Shown here piece after piece: positions 35,919 through 44,001 of a DNA stretch of 64,000 nucleotides. Both the position numbers and the translations under genes were made by a program. Below the pieces are notes generated by a model, which was not told the origin of the DNA, ran no database searches, and saw only the letters and a program-made list of their open reading frames with translations. The number at the start of each line of letters is the position of its first letter. The first letter of the stretch is position 1. The DNA comes from Methyloligella solikamskensis (GTDB lineage: Bacteria; Pseudomonadota; Alphaproteobacteria; Rhizobiales; Methyloligellaceae), in NCBI RefSeq assembly GCF_042676065.1, contig NZ_JBHTJO010000002.1, positions 372,001 to 436,000 of the forward strand, in the 5' to 3' direction.

Positions 35919-36586
35919 CCGAGCTGAAGCTCTGGCGTTTCGGCGACGCCGAGGGCCTTTTCGATGGGGCTGAAGGAGCGGCGGTGATGCAGGCAAACGC
36001 CGTGCTTTTGGATGGCTTCGGCGTGCTCACGCGTGCCATAGCCCTTGTTCCGCTCCCAGCCGTATTTCCGATAGCGCTTTGAGAGTTTCACCATCATCCG
36101 GTCGCGGGTGACCTTGGCGACGATGGAGGCGGCCGCGATGGAGACGGAGATTCCGTCGCCCCCGACCACGGGCCGGGCAGGGCAGGGGAAGCGCTTCGGC
36201 TTGATGTTGCCGTCGATGAGGGCTGCGACCGCGGGCGCTTCCATCTCCCGGAAGGACCGCCGCATGGCCCACAGGCTCGCCTGGAGGATGTTGTCCCGGT
36301 CGATCCGCTTCACATGGCCGATCGCGATGCCGACGATGGCCGACGCCATGATCTCCTCGAAACGCTCCTCCCGCTCTTTTTCGGTGAGCTTCTTGGAGTC
36401 GTTGAGGCCTTCAGGGATGCGGTCGGGATTGAGGATGACGGACGCGGCGACAACCGGCCCGGCCCAGGGGCCGCGTCCGGCTTCGTCGAGCCCCGCAACC
36501 GGCCCCTTGTGCTTATCCATGAGATCGGCCTCCAGCACGAAGCTGGGTGCGTCGGGCAGAAAGGCCGATTCGAAGAGCGCATCCAT
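35915..36586 (-). CDS. rnhB: Ribonuclease HII
   Basis: This 223-residue enzyme cleaves RNA-DNA hybrids and single embedded ribonucleotides. The acidic catalytic residues are in GLDEAGRGPWAGPVVAA (Asp, Glu) and ALIDGNIKPKRFP (Asp); SIAAASIVAKVTRDRMM follows, and GYGTREHAEAIQKHG closes the active site. The ATG at 36586 is chosen; a TTG at 36622 with a purine run close upstream would add 12 residues. It precedes ccrM on the same strand. Confidence 0.93.
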   Translation of the reverse strand: MDALFESAFLPDAPSFVLEADLMDKHKGPVAGLDEAGRGPWAGPVVAASVILNPDRIPEGLNDSKKLTEKEREERFEEIMASAIVGIAIGHVKRIDRDNILQASLWAMRRSFREMEAPAVAALIDGNIKPKRFPCPARPVVGGDGISVSIAAASIVAKVTRDRMMVKLSKRYRKYGWERNKGYGTREHAEAIQKHGVCLHHRRSFSPIEKALGVAETPELQLG

Positions 36587-36688
36587 GGAGCCGACTTTTG
36601 CGCTCCGGATGCGCGCTTGCAATCCCCCTCAACGGAGGGTCGCCCCGACAATGTGGAAAAGCGTGCGGCCTGAAGCTCAGCCGTCAGC

Positions 36689-37813
36689 CTAAAACAGCCG
36701 CATCTGCTGGCCCTGCAGCACGGGAGGCTCGAACAGATCCGTTCGCAGCTTCGCCTTGTCCTTGTTCAGGCCGAGACGCTGTACCGCCATCTCGAAGCGC
36801 CGGCCGATCATCCAGGCGTAAGGCCCGGTGCCTTCCATGCGTTCGCCCCATTTGGCGTCGTAGAGCTTCCCGCCCCGGGACTGACGCATGAGCGACAGCA
36901 CCTTCTCCGCCCGGTCCGGGCAGTTCGCCTCAAGCCATTCGGTGAACAGATCGGCGATCTCAAGCGGAAGCCGGAGCAGCACGTAGCCGGCTTCCGTCGC
37001 GCCTGCGACCGAGGCCCGCTCAAGGATGCGCTCCATCTCCATATCCGTAAGCCCCGGCATCACCGGCGCAACCATGACGGAAGTGGGAATGCTCGCCTCG
37101 TTCAGCGCGGCGATCGTCTCCAGCCGCTTCTCAGGCGCCGCCGCCCGGGGCTCCATGGCCCGGGACAGCTTGCGGTCCAGCGTGGTGACGGAAAGCGCCA
37201 CCTTGGCAAGCCCGCGCTTCGCCATGGAGGAGAGAATGTCGATATCCCGCAGCACAAGGGACGACTTGGTGACGATGGCGACCGGATGGTTCGCCTCGTC
37301 CAGCACCTGCAGGATGTCCCGCATGAGCGCGTATTGCCGGTCGATAGGCTGGTAGGGGTCCGTGTTGGTGCCGATGGCGATGGTCGCGGGCTTGTATTTC
37401 GCATGCGCCAACTCGCGCTTCAGCTGCTCCGCCGCGTTCACCTTGGCGAACAGCCGCGTCTCGAAATCGAGCCCCGGCGATAGGCCCATGAAGGCGTGGG
37501 TCGGCCGCGCGAAGCAATAGACACAGCCATGCTCGCAGCCGCGATACGGGTTGATGGAGCGGTCGAAACCGATATCCGGGGAATCGTTCCGGGTGATGAC
37601 GGTCTTCGCCCGGATTTCCTGAACCTGGGTAGAGAGCGCTTCCAGCTCGCCGACAGAGCCCCAACCGTCGTCCGCCGGCTGATAGGCGATCGGCTCGAAC
37701 CGGCCCGACCGGTTGGTCAGCGCACCGCGGCCGCGGCGGCGCTCCGCGGCGACGCCTCCCGCTTCAAGCGGGAAGCTCTCATGCTTCTCAGGCTTTCTAA
37801 GGTCCACGCTCAT
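36689..37813 (-). CDS. PA0069-type radical SAM protein
   Basis: The 374-residue protein has a [4Fe-4S] radical SAM motif in GCEHGCVYCFARPTHAF (Cys-x3-Cys-x2-Cys). KTVITRNDSPDIGFDRSINPYRG upstream and IAIGTNTDPYQPIDRQY downstream identify the SplB-like/PA0069 family. Biological substrate is unknown; SplB itself repairs spore photoproduct, but this family is not established as a photoproduct lyase. The ATG at 37813 is preceded by a -10-like TATATA only 6 nt away, so the mRNA may be leaderless. Divergent from two transferases. Confidence 0.88.
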   Translation of the reverse strand: MSVDLRKPEKHESFPLEAGGVAAERRRGRGALTNRSGRFEPIAYQPADDGWGSVGELEALSTQVQEIRAKTVITRNDSPDIGFDRSINPYRGCEHGCVYCFARPTHAFMGLSPGLDFETRLFAKVNAAEQLKRELAHAKYKPATIAIGTNTDPYQPIDRQYALMRDILQVLDEANHPVAIVTKSSLVLRDIDILSSMAKRGLAKVALSVTTLDRKLSRAMEPRAAAPEKRLETIAALNEASIPTSVMVAPVMPGLTDMEMERILERASVAGATEAGYVLLRLPLEIADLFTEWLEANCPDRAEKVLSLMRQSRGGKLYDAKWGERMEGTGPYAWMIGRRFEMAVQRLGLNKDKAKLRTDLFEPPVLQGQQMRLF

Positions 37814-37819
37814 GGCTCC

Positions 37820-37848
37820 TATATAGGTCTCACTTTGGAACAAATCAA
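37820..37848 (-). promoter_or_regulatory. Promoter of the radical SAM gene, apparently leaderless
   Basis: On the minus strand -35 TTGATT (37848-37843), 17-bp spacer, -10 TATATA (37825-37820), then GGAGCC and the ATG. Initiation 6-7 nt after the -10 would place the mRNA end at the start codon. Confidence 0.6.
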
Positions 37849-37892
37849 GAACATTGACGCAATATCGTCTTGAGCCAGCGACGCGGAACGGA

Positions 37893-37920
37893 TTGCCGCT
37901 CGCAGACTAAACGCTATAGT
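37893..37920 (+). promoter_or_regulatory. Promoter of the transferase pair, apparently leaderless
   Basis: -35 TTGCCG (37893-37898), 16-bp spacer, -10 TATAGT (37915-37920), then CCCGCC and the ATG at 37927. The distance from -10 to ATG is 6 nt, identical to the divergent promoter, and no Shine-Dalgarno is present. Confidence 0.6.
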
Positions 37921-37926
37921 CCCGCC

Positions 37927-38616
37927 ATGATTTCCATAGTTATCCCCAGCTTTAATGCGGGAAGGACGCTGGTCCCGACCCTGAACGCGCTGATTCCCGG
38001 CGCGGTTGAGGGGCTGGTGCGCGAGGCCATCCTGGCCGATGGCGGCTCCACGGACGGGACGCTGGACATCGCCGAGGCCGCAGGGATGGAGATCGTGAAG
38101 GCCGAGCGGGGCCGGGGCACCCAGCTGCGCGCCGGCGCCGCCCGCGCGAAAGCCGACTGGCTCCTCTTTCTTCACGCCGATACGGAGCTCGACCAGACTT
38201 GGCTGGACCACGCCGTCCACTTCATGTCCCGCGTCGATCGCGGCGAGCGGGCGCCCGCGGCCGCCACCTTTCGCTTTGCCCTGGACGATGATGGGCTCAT
38301 GCCCTGGCTGCTGGAGAAGCTTGTGGCGCTCCGCTTCATGATCTTCCGCCTGCCGTACGGCGATCAGGGCCTGCTGATCCCGCGCAGGCTCTATGAAGAG
38401 CTCGGCGGGTTCGAGAACGTGCCGCTCATGGAAGATGTCGCCCTGGTTCGGAAGCTGAAGCGGAACCAACTGGTGATGCTGAAGGCGCGGGCCGTGACCA
38501 GCGCGGAGCGCTATCGCAGTGAGGGCTATATCCTGCGTGGCCTCCGCAATCTCTTCTGCATGCTGCTCTATACGTTCCGCGTGCCGCCTCGGGTGCTCGC
38601 CCGGCTCTACGGCTAG
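37927..38616 (+). CDS. Glycosyltransferase family 2 (TIGR04283 type)
   Basis: This 229-residue GT-A fold transferase opens with ISIVIPSFNAGRTLVPTLNAL. ILADGGSTDGT binds the nucleotide sugar and LLFLHADTEL is the DxD-equivalent site. GDQGLLIPRRLYEELGGF is typical of the TIGR04283 family, once named rSAM/selenodomain-associated transferase 2 and also seen in arsenosugar loci. No acceptor is known here. It is followed 17 bp later by a TIGR04282 protein, the usual partner. Confidence 0.87.
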   Translation: MISIVIPSFNAGRTLVPTLNALIPGAVEGLVREAILADGGSTDGTLDIAEAAGMEIVKAERGRGTQLRAGAARAKADWLLFLHADTELDQTWLDHAVHFMSRVDRGERAPAAATFRFALDDDGLMPWLLEKLVALRFMIFRLPYGDQGLLIPRRLYEELGGFENVPLMEDVALVRKLKRNQLVMLKARAVTSAERYRSEGYILRGLRNLFCMLLYTFRVPPRVLARLYG

Positions 38617-38633
38617 GCCTGCGCGGCGCGGAT

Positions 38634-39266
38634 ATGCCAGGCGTGCGACCCACCCTCATCCTCATGGCCAGAACGCCAAAGCTGGGGCGGGGGAAGCGCC
38701 GCCTGGCGGCCGAGATCGGCCATGTGGCGGCATCTCGTTTCTATCGAACTTGTCTTGAAACGACCCTGCGCCGGCTCGGAGCGGACCCCCGCTGGCGGCT
38801 GTTGATCGCCGTGACGCCGGATGCCGATTGGCGGGCGCCATGCTGGCAGCGTTTTGCCGCCGAATGCGGTGCCGCCCTCAAGCCCCAAGGGCAGGGCGAT
38901 TTGGGAACCCGGATGCATCGGCTGCTGTGTGATGAGGGGACGCCGTCGCTTCTCATGGGCAGCGATATCCCAGGCGTCGTGCCCAAAGACATAGCCGGCG
39001 CCTTCAAGACCCTCGCTGGCGCAGATGCGGTGTTCGGTCCGGCGGAAGATGGTGGCTTCTGGCTCGTCGGGATGAAGCGGCCGAAACGGCTTCAGCCTTT
39101 CGAGAACGTCCGCTGGTCGAGCCGCTATACGCTCACCGACACCCTGGAAAATTTCCGGGGAACGGAGGTCGGCTTCGCTCCGCTGCTGGCCGATGTGGAC
39201 ACCGAGGCGGCCTATCTCCGGCTGCGGCGAGGAGCGGAGCGGCTGGTGCCGCCCCGCCGTCTTTGA
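38634..39266 (+). CDS. DUF2064 / TIGR04282 transferase (rSAM-associated transferase 1)
   Basis: The 210-residue protein has the nucleotidyl/glycosyltransferase-like DUF2064 fold. TLILMARTPKLGRGKRRLA is the N-terminal nucleotide loop; LLMGSDIPGVVPKDI carries the conserved Asp; and DAVFGPAEDGGFWLVGMKR is the family hallmark. It pairs with the upstream GT2 gene. Named from genomic association with radical SAM enzymes and arsenosugar synthesis; no arsenic gene is in the window, so function is open. Confidence 0.87.
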   Translation: MPGVRPTLILMARTPKLGRGKRRLAAEIGHVAASRFYRTCLETTLRRLGADPRWRLLIAVTPDADWRAPCWQRFAAECGAALKPQGQGDLGTRMHRLLCDEGTPSLLMGSDIPGVVPKDIAGAFKTLAGADAVFGPAEDGGFWLVGMKRPKRLQPFENVRWSSRYTLTDTLENFRGTEVGFAPLLADVDTEAAYLRLRRGAERLVPPRRL

Positions 39267-39277
39267 TCTCGCCGTGG

Positions 39278-39559
39278 CTACTGGGCCGTCGTCGGATCGA
39301 TCATGGTCTTCACTTCGGTGACCTTCGTGGCCGGAAAGCCGGAGAGCTCCGCATGCTTTTTGATCGCGTCCTCGTCCTTCGCCAGATAGACGCAGAAAGT
39401 CTTGTCATCTGCGACATAGCTCTCGACCCACTGGATGTCCTCCGCGCCGATCTTGCAGAGCGCATCGTTGGACGTGTTGGCAGCGCCCGAAAGCTCGTCG
39501 CCGTCCATTTTACCGACACCGGGAATGTCCCGCTCGATGATGTATTTCTTCAAAGCCAT
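39278..39559 (-). CDS. DUF4242 protein (small alpha/beta barrel-like)
   Basis: This 93-residue cytosolic protein opens with KKYIIERDIPGVGKMDGDEL, contains DIQWVESYVADDKTFCVYLA and ends in FPATKVTEVKTMIDPTT. This is the DUF4242 layout; one Streptomyces member is a nickel-binding protein, but the Ni ligands are not obvious here. A strong ribosome site (AAGGAGG) precedes the ATG. An operator matching the one before the adjacent tetR lies 41 bp upstream. Confidence 0.85.
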   Translation of the reverse strand: MALKKYIIERDIPGVGKMDGDELSGAANTSNDALCKIGAEDIQWVESYVADDKTFCVYLAKDEDAIKKHAELSGFPATKVTEVKTMIDPTTAQ

Positions 39560-39599
39560 GCTGTTTCCTCCTTGCTGGTTTGAGTCTTGTCGTCGCCAA

Positions 39600-39615
39600 C
39601 CTTCTAGTTGGTAGG
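39600..39615. promoter_or_regulatory. TetR operator upstream of the DUF4242 gene
   Basis: CCTTCTAGTTGGTAGG (plus strand) matches 13 of 16 bases of the dyad at 40266-40281. On the minus strand it lies directly after a TTGACT -35 (39627-39622), so a bound repressor would block the promoter. Confidence 0.6.
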
Positions 39616-39646
39616 GTAAAAAGTCAAAAAATATCGAGGCGAGAAA

Positions 39647-40213
39647 TCACGCCTCGATGGTCCGGAGCACCGAGTCGATCGCCGGCTTGATGGTGGCCGG
39701 ATCCTTCAGCGCCCAAGCGACGAGGCTGGCGCCCTCCAAAGTGCTGAGGATGAGGGTGGCCGTCTGCTTCGGCTTCAGGTCGGATCTCAGCTCGCCGGCC
39801 TTCTTGCCGTCGCGGATCACGCCCTGCAGCCAGTCGAGATGCAGCTCGAAGAACTCCTTCACGCGCTCCTGCAGGGATTCCGGCAGCACGTAGGCTTCCG
39901 CCGAGAGGGCCCCGCAAAGGGGCATCATGCCGCCCTCCATGCTTTCCACGAAGAACTCCGAGTAGCGGCTCAGCCTACTCGTGGCCGTCGCCTCCGTCGC
40001 GACGATGGCATCCAGCGCGGCGCGGAAATCGCCCAGATAGCTGTCGATCAGCGAAGCGCCCAGCGCTTCCTTGGTGGGAAAATGGTGATGGATGGAGGCT
40101 TTCCGGATACCGACCTTCTCGGCGAGATCCGCATAGCTGAAGGCCGCATAGCCGCGCGTGCGCAGCAGCGTCTCCGTCTCTTTCAGCAAAAGCTCTCGCG
40201 TTCCAAGCGCCAT
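39647..40213 (-). CDS. TetR/AcrR family transcriptional regulator
   Basis: This 188-residue repressor has an N-terminal helix-turn-helix (RGYAAFSYADLAEKVGIRKASIHHHFPTKEAL) and an all-helical ligand-binding half of the TetR_C type, typical of YcdC/AcuR-like members. The inducer is unknown. It sits directly upstream of DUF4242 on the same strand, and both have the same dyad in their promoter regions, so autoregulation and control of DUF4242 are likely. Confidence 0.9.
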   Translation of the reverse strand: MALGTRELLLKETETLLRTRGYAAFSYADLAEKVGIRKASIHHHFPTKEALGASLIDSYLGDFRAALDAIVATEATATSRLSRYSEFFVESMEGGMMPLCGALSAEAYVLPESLQERVKEFFELHLDWLQGVIRDGKKAGELRSDLKPKQTATLILSTLEGASLVAWALKDPATIKPAIDSVLRTIEA

Positions 40214-40264
40214 GGGCCACCTTCCGCAGCGGACAACGGGTGCTATCCGCTATTGTTATTATCT

Positions 40265-40282
40265 GCCTACCAGATGGTAGGC
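40265..40282. promoter_or_regulatory. TetR operator upstream of tetR
   Basis: The 18-bp dyad GCCTACCAGATGGTAGGC is symmetric apart from the two central bases. It lies 52 bp before the tetR ATG, next to TTGACG on the minus strand. Confidence 0.7.
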
Positions 40283-40366
40283 GATCGTCAACTTGCAAGA
40301 TCGACGCAGGAACAGCCGTCCGCATCCCGTCATACCGGCAGCCATCGCGGTACCACTTCGATTCCA

Positions 40367-40472
40367 CGTCATTCTGAGGTGCTCGCGAAGCAAGCCTCGA
40401 AGGAGACGTGGCCCAAACATGCTGCCCATCCTTCGAGGCTCGGCGCTGCACGCCGAGCATCTCAGGATGACG
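40367..40472. repeat. Palindromic intergenic repeat (Rhizobiales REP-like)
   Basis: A roughly 106-bp element has long inverted ends: CGTCATTCTGAGGTGCTCG at the left pairs 17 of 19 with the right end. Inner arms are AGCCTCGAAGG and CCTTCGAGGCT. This arrangement and these words recur as dispersed intergenic repeats in many Rhizobiales genomes. It lies between tetR and moaB. Confidence 0.75.
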
Positions 40473-40513
40473 AGTCGGGTTAGGGCGCTCGCGTTCCTCT
40501 CGGAGAGAGAACG

Positions 40514-41053
40514 TTACGCCGGCTTGCCTTCTTTCAGCCGCGGCATGATCTCGATGAAGCTGCAGGGGCGATGGCGGTTGTCGAACTGGAACTTCAGCAC
40601 CTTCGTCCACGCGTCCTCGCAAGCCCCGGGCGAACCGGGCACGGAAAAGATATAGGTGCCGTTGGCAAGCCCACCGCAGGCCCGCGATTGCAGCGTCGAG
40701 GTGCCCACCGTCTCGAAGCTCACCATGTGGAAGATCACCGAGAAGCCCTCGATCTCCTTGTCGTAAAGCGGGCGCACCGCCTCAGGCGTCACGTCGCGCC
40801 CGGTAAAGCCCGTGCCGCCGGTGGTGATCACCACGTCGATCTGCGGATCGTCGATCCAGGCCTGCACCTGGGAGCGGATGGACTCCACATCGTCCGTCGC
40901 CGTCTCCCGCGCCGCCACCACATGGCCGGCCTCGGTGATCATCTCCGCGAGTAGCGGGCCGGACTTGTCGGTCTTCTTCGTGCGCGTGTCGGAAACGGTG
41001 AGCACGGCGATGCGGATCGGGATGAAGGGGCGGGTCTCGTCGAAACGGGGCAT
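40514..41053 (-). CDS. moaB: Molybdenum cofactor biosynthesis protein B
   Basis: This 179-residue MogA/MoaB-fold protein takes part in adenylylation of molybdopterin. The conserved loops are IAVLTVSDTRTKKTDKSG, VVITTGGTGFTGRDVTPEA and the closing FSVPGSPGACEDAWTKVL. The MoaB name follows length and the RHRPCSFIEIMPRL end. It is followed by a uracil-DNA glycosylase on the same strand, separated by a small palindromic repeat. Confidence 0.93.
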   Translation of the reverse strand: MPRFDETRPFIPIRIAVLTVSDTRTKKTDKSGPLLAEMITEAGHVVAARETATDDVESIRSQVQAWIDDPQIDVVITTGGTGFTGRDVTPEAVRPLYDKEIEGFSVIFHMVSFETVGTSTLQSRACGGLANGTYIFSVPGSPGACEDAWTKVLKFQFDNRHRPCSFIEIMPRLKEGKPA

Positions 41054-41080
41054 GGGTGCTGATTCTCTCCACTCTCTTGA

Positions 41081-41109
41081 GTCATGCCCGGCGCAAGCCC
41101 GGCAATGAC
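41081..41109. repeat. Short palindromic repeat between the glycosylase and moaB genes
   Basis: A 29-bp imperfect palindrome, GTCATGCCCGG - spacer - CCCGGCAATGAC, fills half of the moaB-UDG gap. The words resemble common short intergenic palindromes of Rhizobiales. Confidence 0.5.
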
Positions 41110-41117
41110 GCTCAACT

Positions 41118-42002
41118 TCAATCGTCCGCCAGCCGCTGCTTCACCATAAGCAGATCCTGCCAGGCTTTCCGCTTCGCGGCCGAGTTTCGCAGCAGATAAG
41201 CCGGGTGGAGCGTCGCCATGACGGGGATCGGCGTGCCGGCCTTGTCGTAGCTCTTCCATTTGCCCCGCAGGCGCATGATCCCTTGGGTGGTCTGTAGCAT
41301 GGTGGAGGCGGCCGCCCCGCCCAGCAGCATGATCGCCTTCGGCTTCAGCAGCGAAATCTGGTGCTCAAGGAAGGGCAGGCATGCACCGATCTCCTGGGGC
41401 GTCGGCGTGCGGTTGCCGGGCGGGCGCCAATAGACCGTGTTGGTGATGTAGACCGACTCCTCGTCGCGCCCGATGGCCGCCAGCATTTTGTCGAGAAGCT
41501 GGCCCGCGCGCCCCACGAAGGGCTTTCCTTGAAGATCCTCGTCGCGCCCTGGGGCCTCGCCGATCAGCATCAGCTCGGCGCTCTCGCTGCCCCGGGAAAA
41601 GCAGAGGCTTTTCGCCGTCCGCTTCAGGGGGCAGCCGTCGAATTGCTCCACAAGCGCCCGGAGCTCGGCGAGCGTCCTGGTCTTCGCGATTTCCGTCGGC
41701 GAAGGCATGTCCGCCGTCTCTTTCCCACGCGGCGGGACCGGGCGCGGCTTGACGGTCTTCGGCGTCGGGCCAGGCTCAGGCCTGCGCGCCGGCCTAGGCT
41801 CCTCCGCTTGCGAAAAATCCGGCCGCTGGAGCGGGCGCCGCGCCGGGGCCGTCCGGGCCAGGGACTGGGCCTTGGCGCTCACCTCGAAGGCATCAAGCGG
41901 CGTCTCCGCGATCGCCTCGTCCGCGCCCATGGCGGCATACCAGTCGAGCAGCGCCGCTGCCTCGCCTGCAATGCTTTGCGGTTCTTTCCGGTGACCTGCC
42001 AT
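41118..42002 (-). CDS. Uracil-DNA glycosylase family 4-like
   Basis: The 294-residue protein has a Pro/Arg-rich N-terminal third followed by a UDG-fold domain. LIGEAPGRDEDLQGKPFVGRAGQLL is the family-4 signature, with RPPGNRTPTPQEIGACLPFLEHQI and the C-terminal HPAYLLRN (catalytic-loop His). Only two of the usual four Fe-S cysteines are at expected positions (DGC and GAC); VYWRPP has Trp where KCRPP is usual. It may lack a cluster. The ATG at 42002 is chosen from homology. Confidence 0.85.
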   Translation of the reverse strand: MAGHRKEPQSIAGEAAALLDWYAAMGADEAIAETPLDAFEVSAKAQSLARTAPARRPLQRPDFSQAEEPRPARRPEPGPTPKTVKPRPVPPRGKETADMPSPTEIAKTRTLAELRALVEQFDGCPLKRTAKSLCFSRGSESAELMLIGEAPGRDEDLQGKPFVGRAGQLLDKMLAAIGRDEESVYITNTVYWRPPGNRTPTPQEIGACLPFLEHQISLLKPKAIMLLGGAAASTMLQTTQGIMRLRGKWKSYDKAGTPIPVMATLHPAYLLRNSAAKRKAWQDLLMVKQRLADD

Positions 42003-42204
42003 GGCTCTTGAGTAGCACAGCTCAAACGCCGCGGACACTTGACGTTATGCGACCGAAAGGGGAGGTTGGCTACAAGATGATGGGGAGGGTTGAGAGGAAC
42101 TTCACCACTCCTCTCCCGTTCCCATTTCGCCGGTCCGAATGCGTGGGCAGACGCGCCGGGCCGGTTTGTCATGTCTGAGATGAGTTTGGCTGGGAGCCTG
42201 AATT

Positions 42205-43890
42205 TTGAGCGAAGAATCCGAACGCGGGGCCGAAGAGGCTGAACGCGAAACGATGGAGTTCGACGTGGTGATCGTCGGTGCCGGACCTGCGGGTCTGGCC
42301 GCGGCGATCCGCCTGAAGCAGCTCGCTGCGGAGAAGGACCAGGACCTCAACGTGGTGGTGCTGGAGAAGGGCGCGGAAGTCGGCGCTCATATCCTCTCCG
42401 GCCTGGTGATGGACCCGATCGGCCTCGATAAGCTGATCCCCGATTGGCGCGAGCAGGATTGTCCCCTTGAGACGAAGGTGACGGACGACCGCTTCTATTA
42501 TCTGTCGTCTGAGAGCGGAAGCTTCGGCATTCCCACCTTCCTGAATCCGCCGCTCATGAACAACCACCACTGCTACACGGGCAGCCTGGGCGCGCTGTGC
42601 AAATGGCTGGGCGAGCAGGCCGAGGCTCTGGGCGTGGAGGTCTATCCCGGCATCGCCGTGACCGGCGCCATCTATGGCGACGACGGCGAGGTGAAGGGCG
42701 TCATCACCGGCGATATGGGCATCGGCCGCGACGGCGAGAAGAAGGACAGCTACACTCCCGGCATCGCGCTCACCGGCAAGTACACTCTGCTGGCGGAAGG
42801 CGCGCGCGGCTCCCTCAGCAAGGAGGTCATCAGCCGCTTCGAGCTGAACCACGAGAGCGGCCCCCAGAAATACGGTATCGGCCTGAAGGAGCTCTGGGAG
42901 ATCCCGGCCGAGAAGCACAAGCCAGGCCTAGTGCAGCACACCATGGGCTGGCCCCTGGACGACCACACCGGCGGCGGCACCTTCCTCTATTATTTCGGGG
43001 AGAATCTGGTGTCCGTCGGGTTCGTCATGCATCTCGACTACGACAACCCGTATCTCCACCCCTTCAAGGAGTTTCAGCGGGCCAAGACCCACCCCGCCAT
43101 CAAGAAGCATCTGGAAGGCGGCAAGCGCATCTCATACGGCGCCCGCGCGCTCACCGAAGGCGGCCTCCAGGCGATCCCGAAGCTCACCTTCCCGGGCGGT
43201 GCGCTGCTCGGCTGCGCGGCGGGCTTCATGAACGTGCCGCGCATCAAGGGCAGCCACAACGCCATGCTCTCCGGCATGGCCGCGGCGGAATCGGTCTTCG
43301 AGGCCATCGGCGAGGAGCGCAGCCACGACGAGCTCACCGCGTATGAGGAGAAGGTCCGCAACGGCGACATCGCCAAGGATCTGACCCCCGTGCGCAACGT
43401 GAAGCCGCTCTGGTCGCGCTACGGCACGCGGCTCGGCGTCATGCTGGGCGGCCTCGACATGTGGGCGAACACGCTTCTGCCCTTCCTCAAGCACACCCTG
43501 AAGCACCTGAAGCCGGACTTCGCGACCCTGAAGCATGCCGACAAGGCAAAGCCGATCGACTATCCGAAGCCGGACAACGAGCTGACCTTCGATATTCTAT
43601 CCTCGGTGTTCCTGTCGAACACCAACCATGCCGAGGATCAGCCGGTGCATCTGAAGCTGGGCGATCCGTCGATCCCGATTCAGGAGAACCTGCCGGAATA
43701 TGCGGAGCCCGCTCAGCGCTACTGCCCGGCGCAGGTCTATGAGGTGATCGAGGACGGCGGCGAAAAGCGTTTTCAAATCAACGCCCAAAACTGCGTCCAC
43801 TGTAAGACTTGCGATATCAAGGACCCGGCGCAAAATATCAATTGGGTGCCGCCCGAAGGGGGCGATGGGCCCGCTTACGCCAATATGTAG
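42205..43890 (+). CDS. Electron transfer flavoprotein-ubiquinone oxidoreductase
   Basis: The 561-residue FAD/4Fe-4S enzyme links acyl-CoA and amine dehydrogenases to ubiquinone. The FAD fold is at MEFDVVIVGAGPAGLAAAIRL (about 17-37). EKGAEVGAHILSG follows, and the C-terminal ferredoxin-like domain holds four cysteines: CPAQVYEV and the C-x2-C-x2-C in NCVHCKTCDI. The TTG start at 42205 has GGGAG 8 nt upstream; ATG 42253 is the alternative. Membrane association is peripheral. ETF subunits are not nearby. Confidence 0.94.
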   Translation: MSEESERGAEEAERETMEFDVVIVGAGPAGLAAAIRLKQLAAEKDQDLNVVVLEKGAEVGAHILSGLVMDPIGLDKLIPDWREQDCPLETKVTDDRFYYLSSESGSFGIPTFLNPPLMNNHHCYTGSLGALCKWLGEQAEALGVEVYPGIAVTGAIYGDDGEVKGVITGDMGIGRDGEKKDSYTPGIALTGKYTLLAEGARGSLSKEVISRFELNHESGPQKYGIGLKELWEIPAEKHKPGLVQHTMGWPLDDHTGGGTFLYYFGENLVSVGFVMHLDYDNPYLHPFKEFQRAKTHPAIKKHLEGGKRISYGARALTEGGLQAIPKLTFPGGALLGCAAGFMNVPRIKGSHNAMLSGMAAAESVFEAIGEERSHDELTAYEEKVRNGDIAKDLTPVRNVKPLWSRYGTRLGVMLGGLDMWANTLLPFLKHTLKHLKPDFATLKHADKAKPIDYPKPDNELTFDILSSVFLSNTNHAEDQPVHLKLGDPSIPIQENLPEYAEPAQRYCPAQVYEVIEDGGEKRFQINAQNCVHCKTCDIKDPAQNINWVPPEGGDGPAYANM

Positions 43891-44001
43891 GCGCGACGGC
43901 AAGGCCTTCTTCGTTAAGCGCTTTTAAGTTTTCAGGCGGCGGCAAAACCCTTAAACCCGAAGCCGGGGCTATTTGCGTTCACATTCAGCCGGAGACGCCG
44001 C

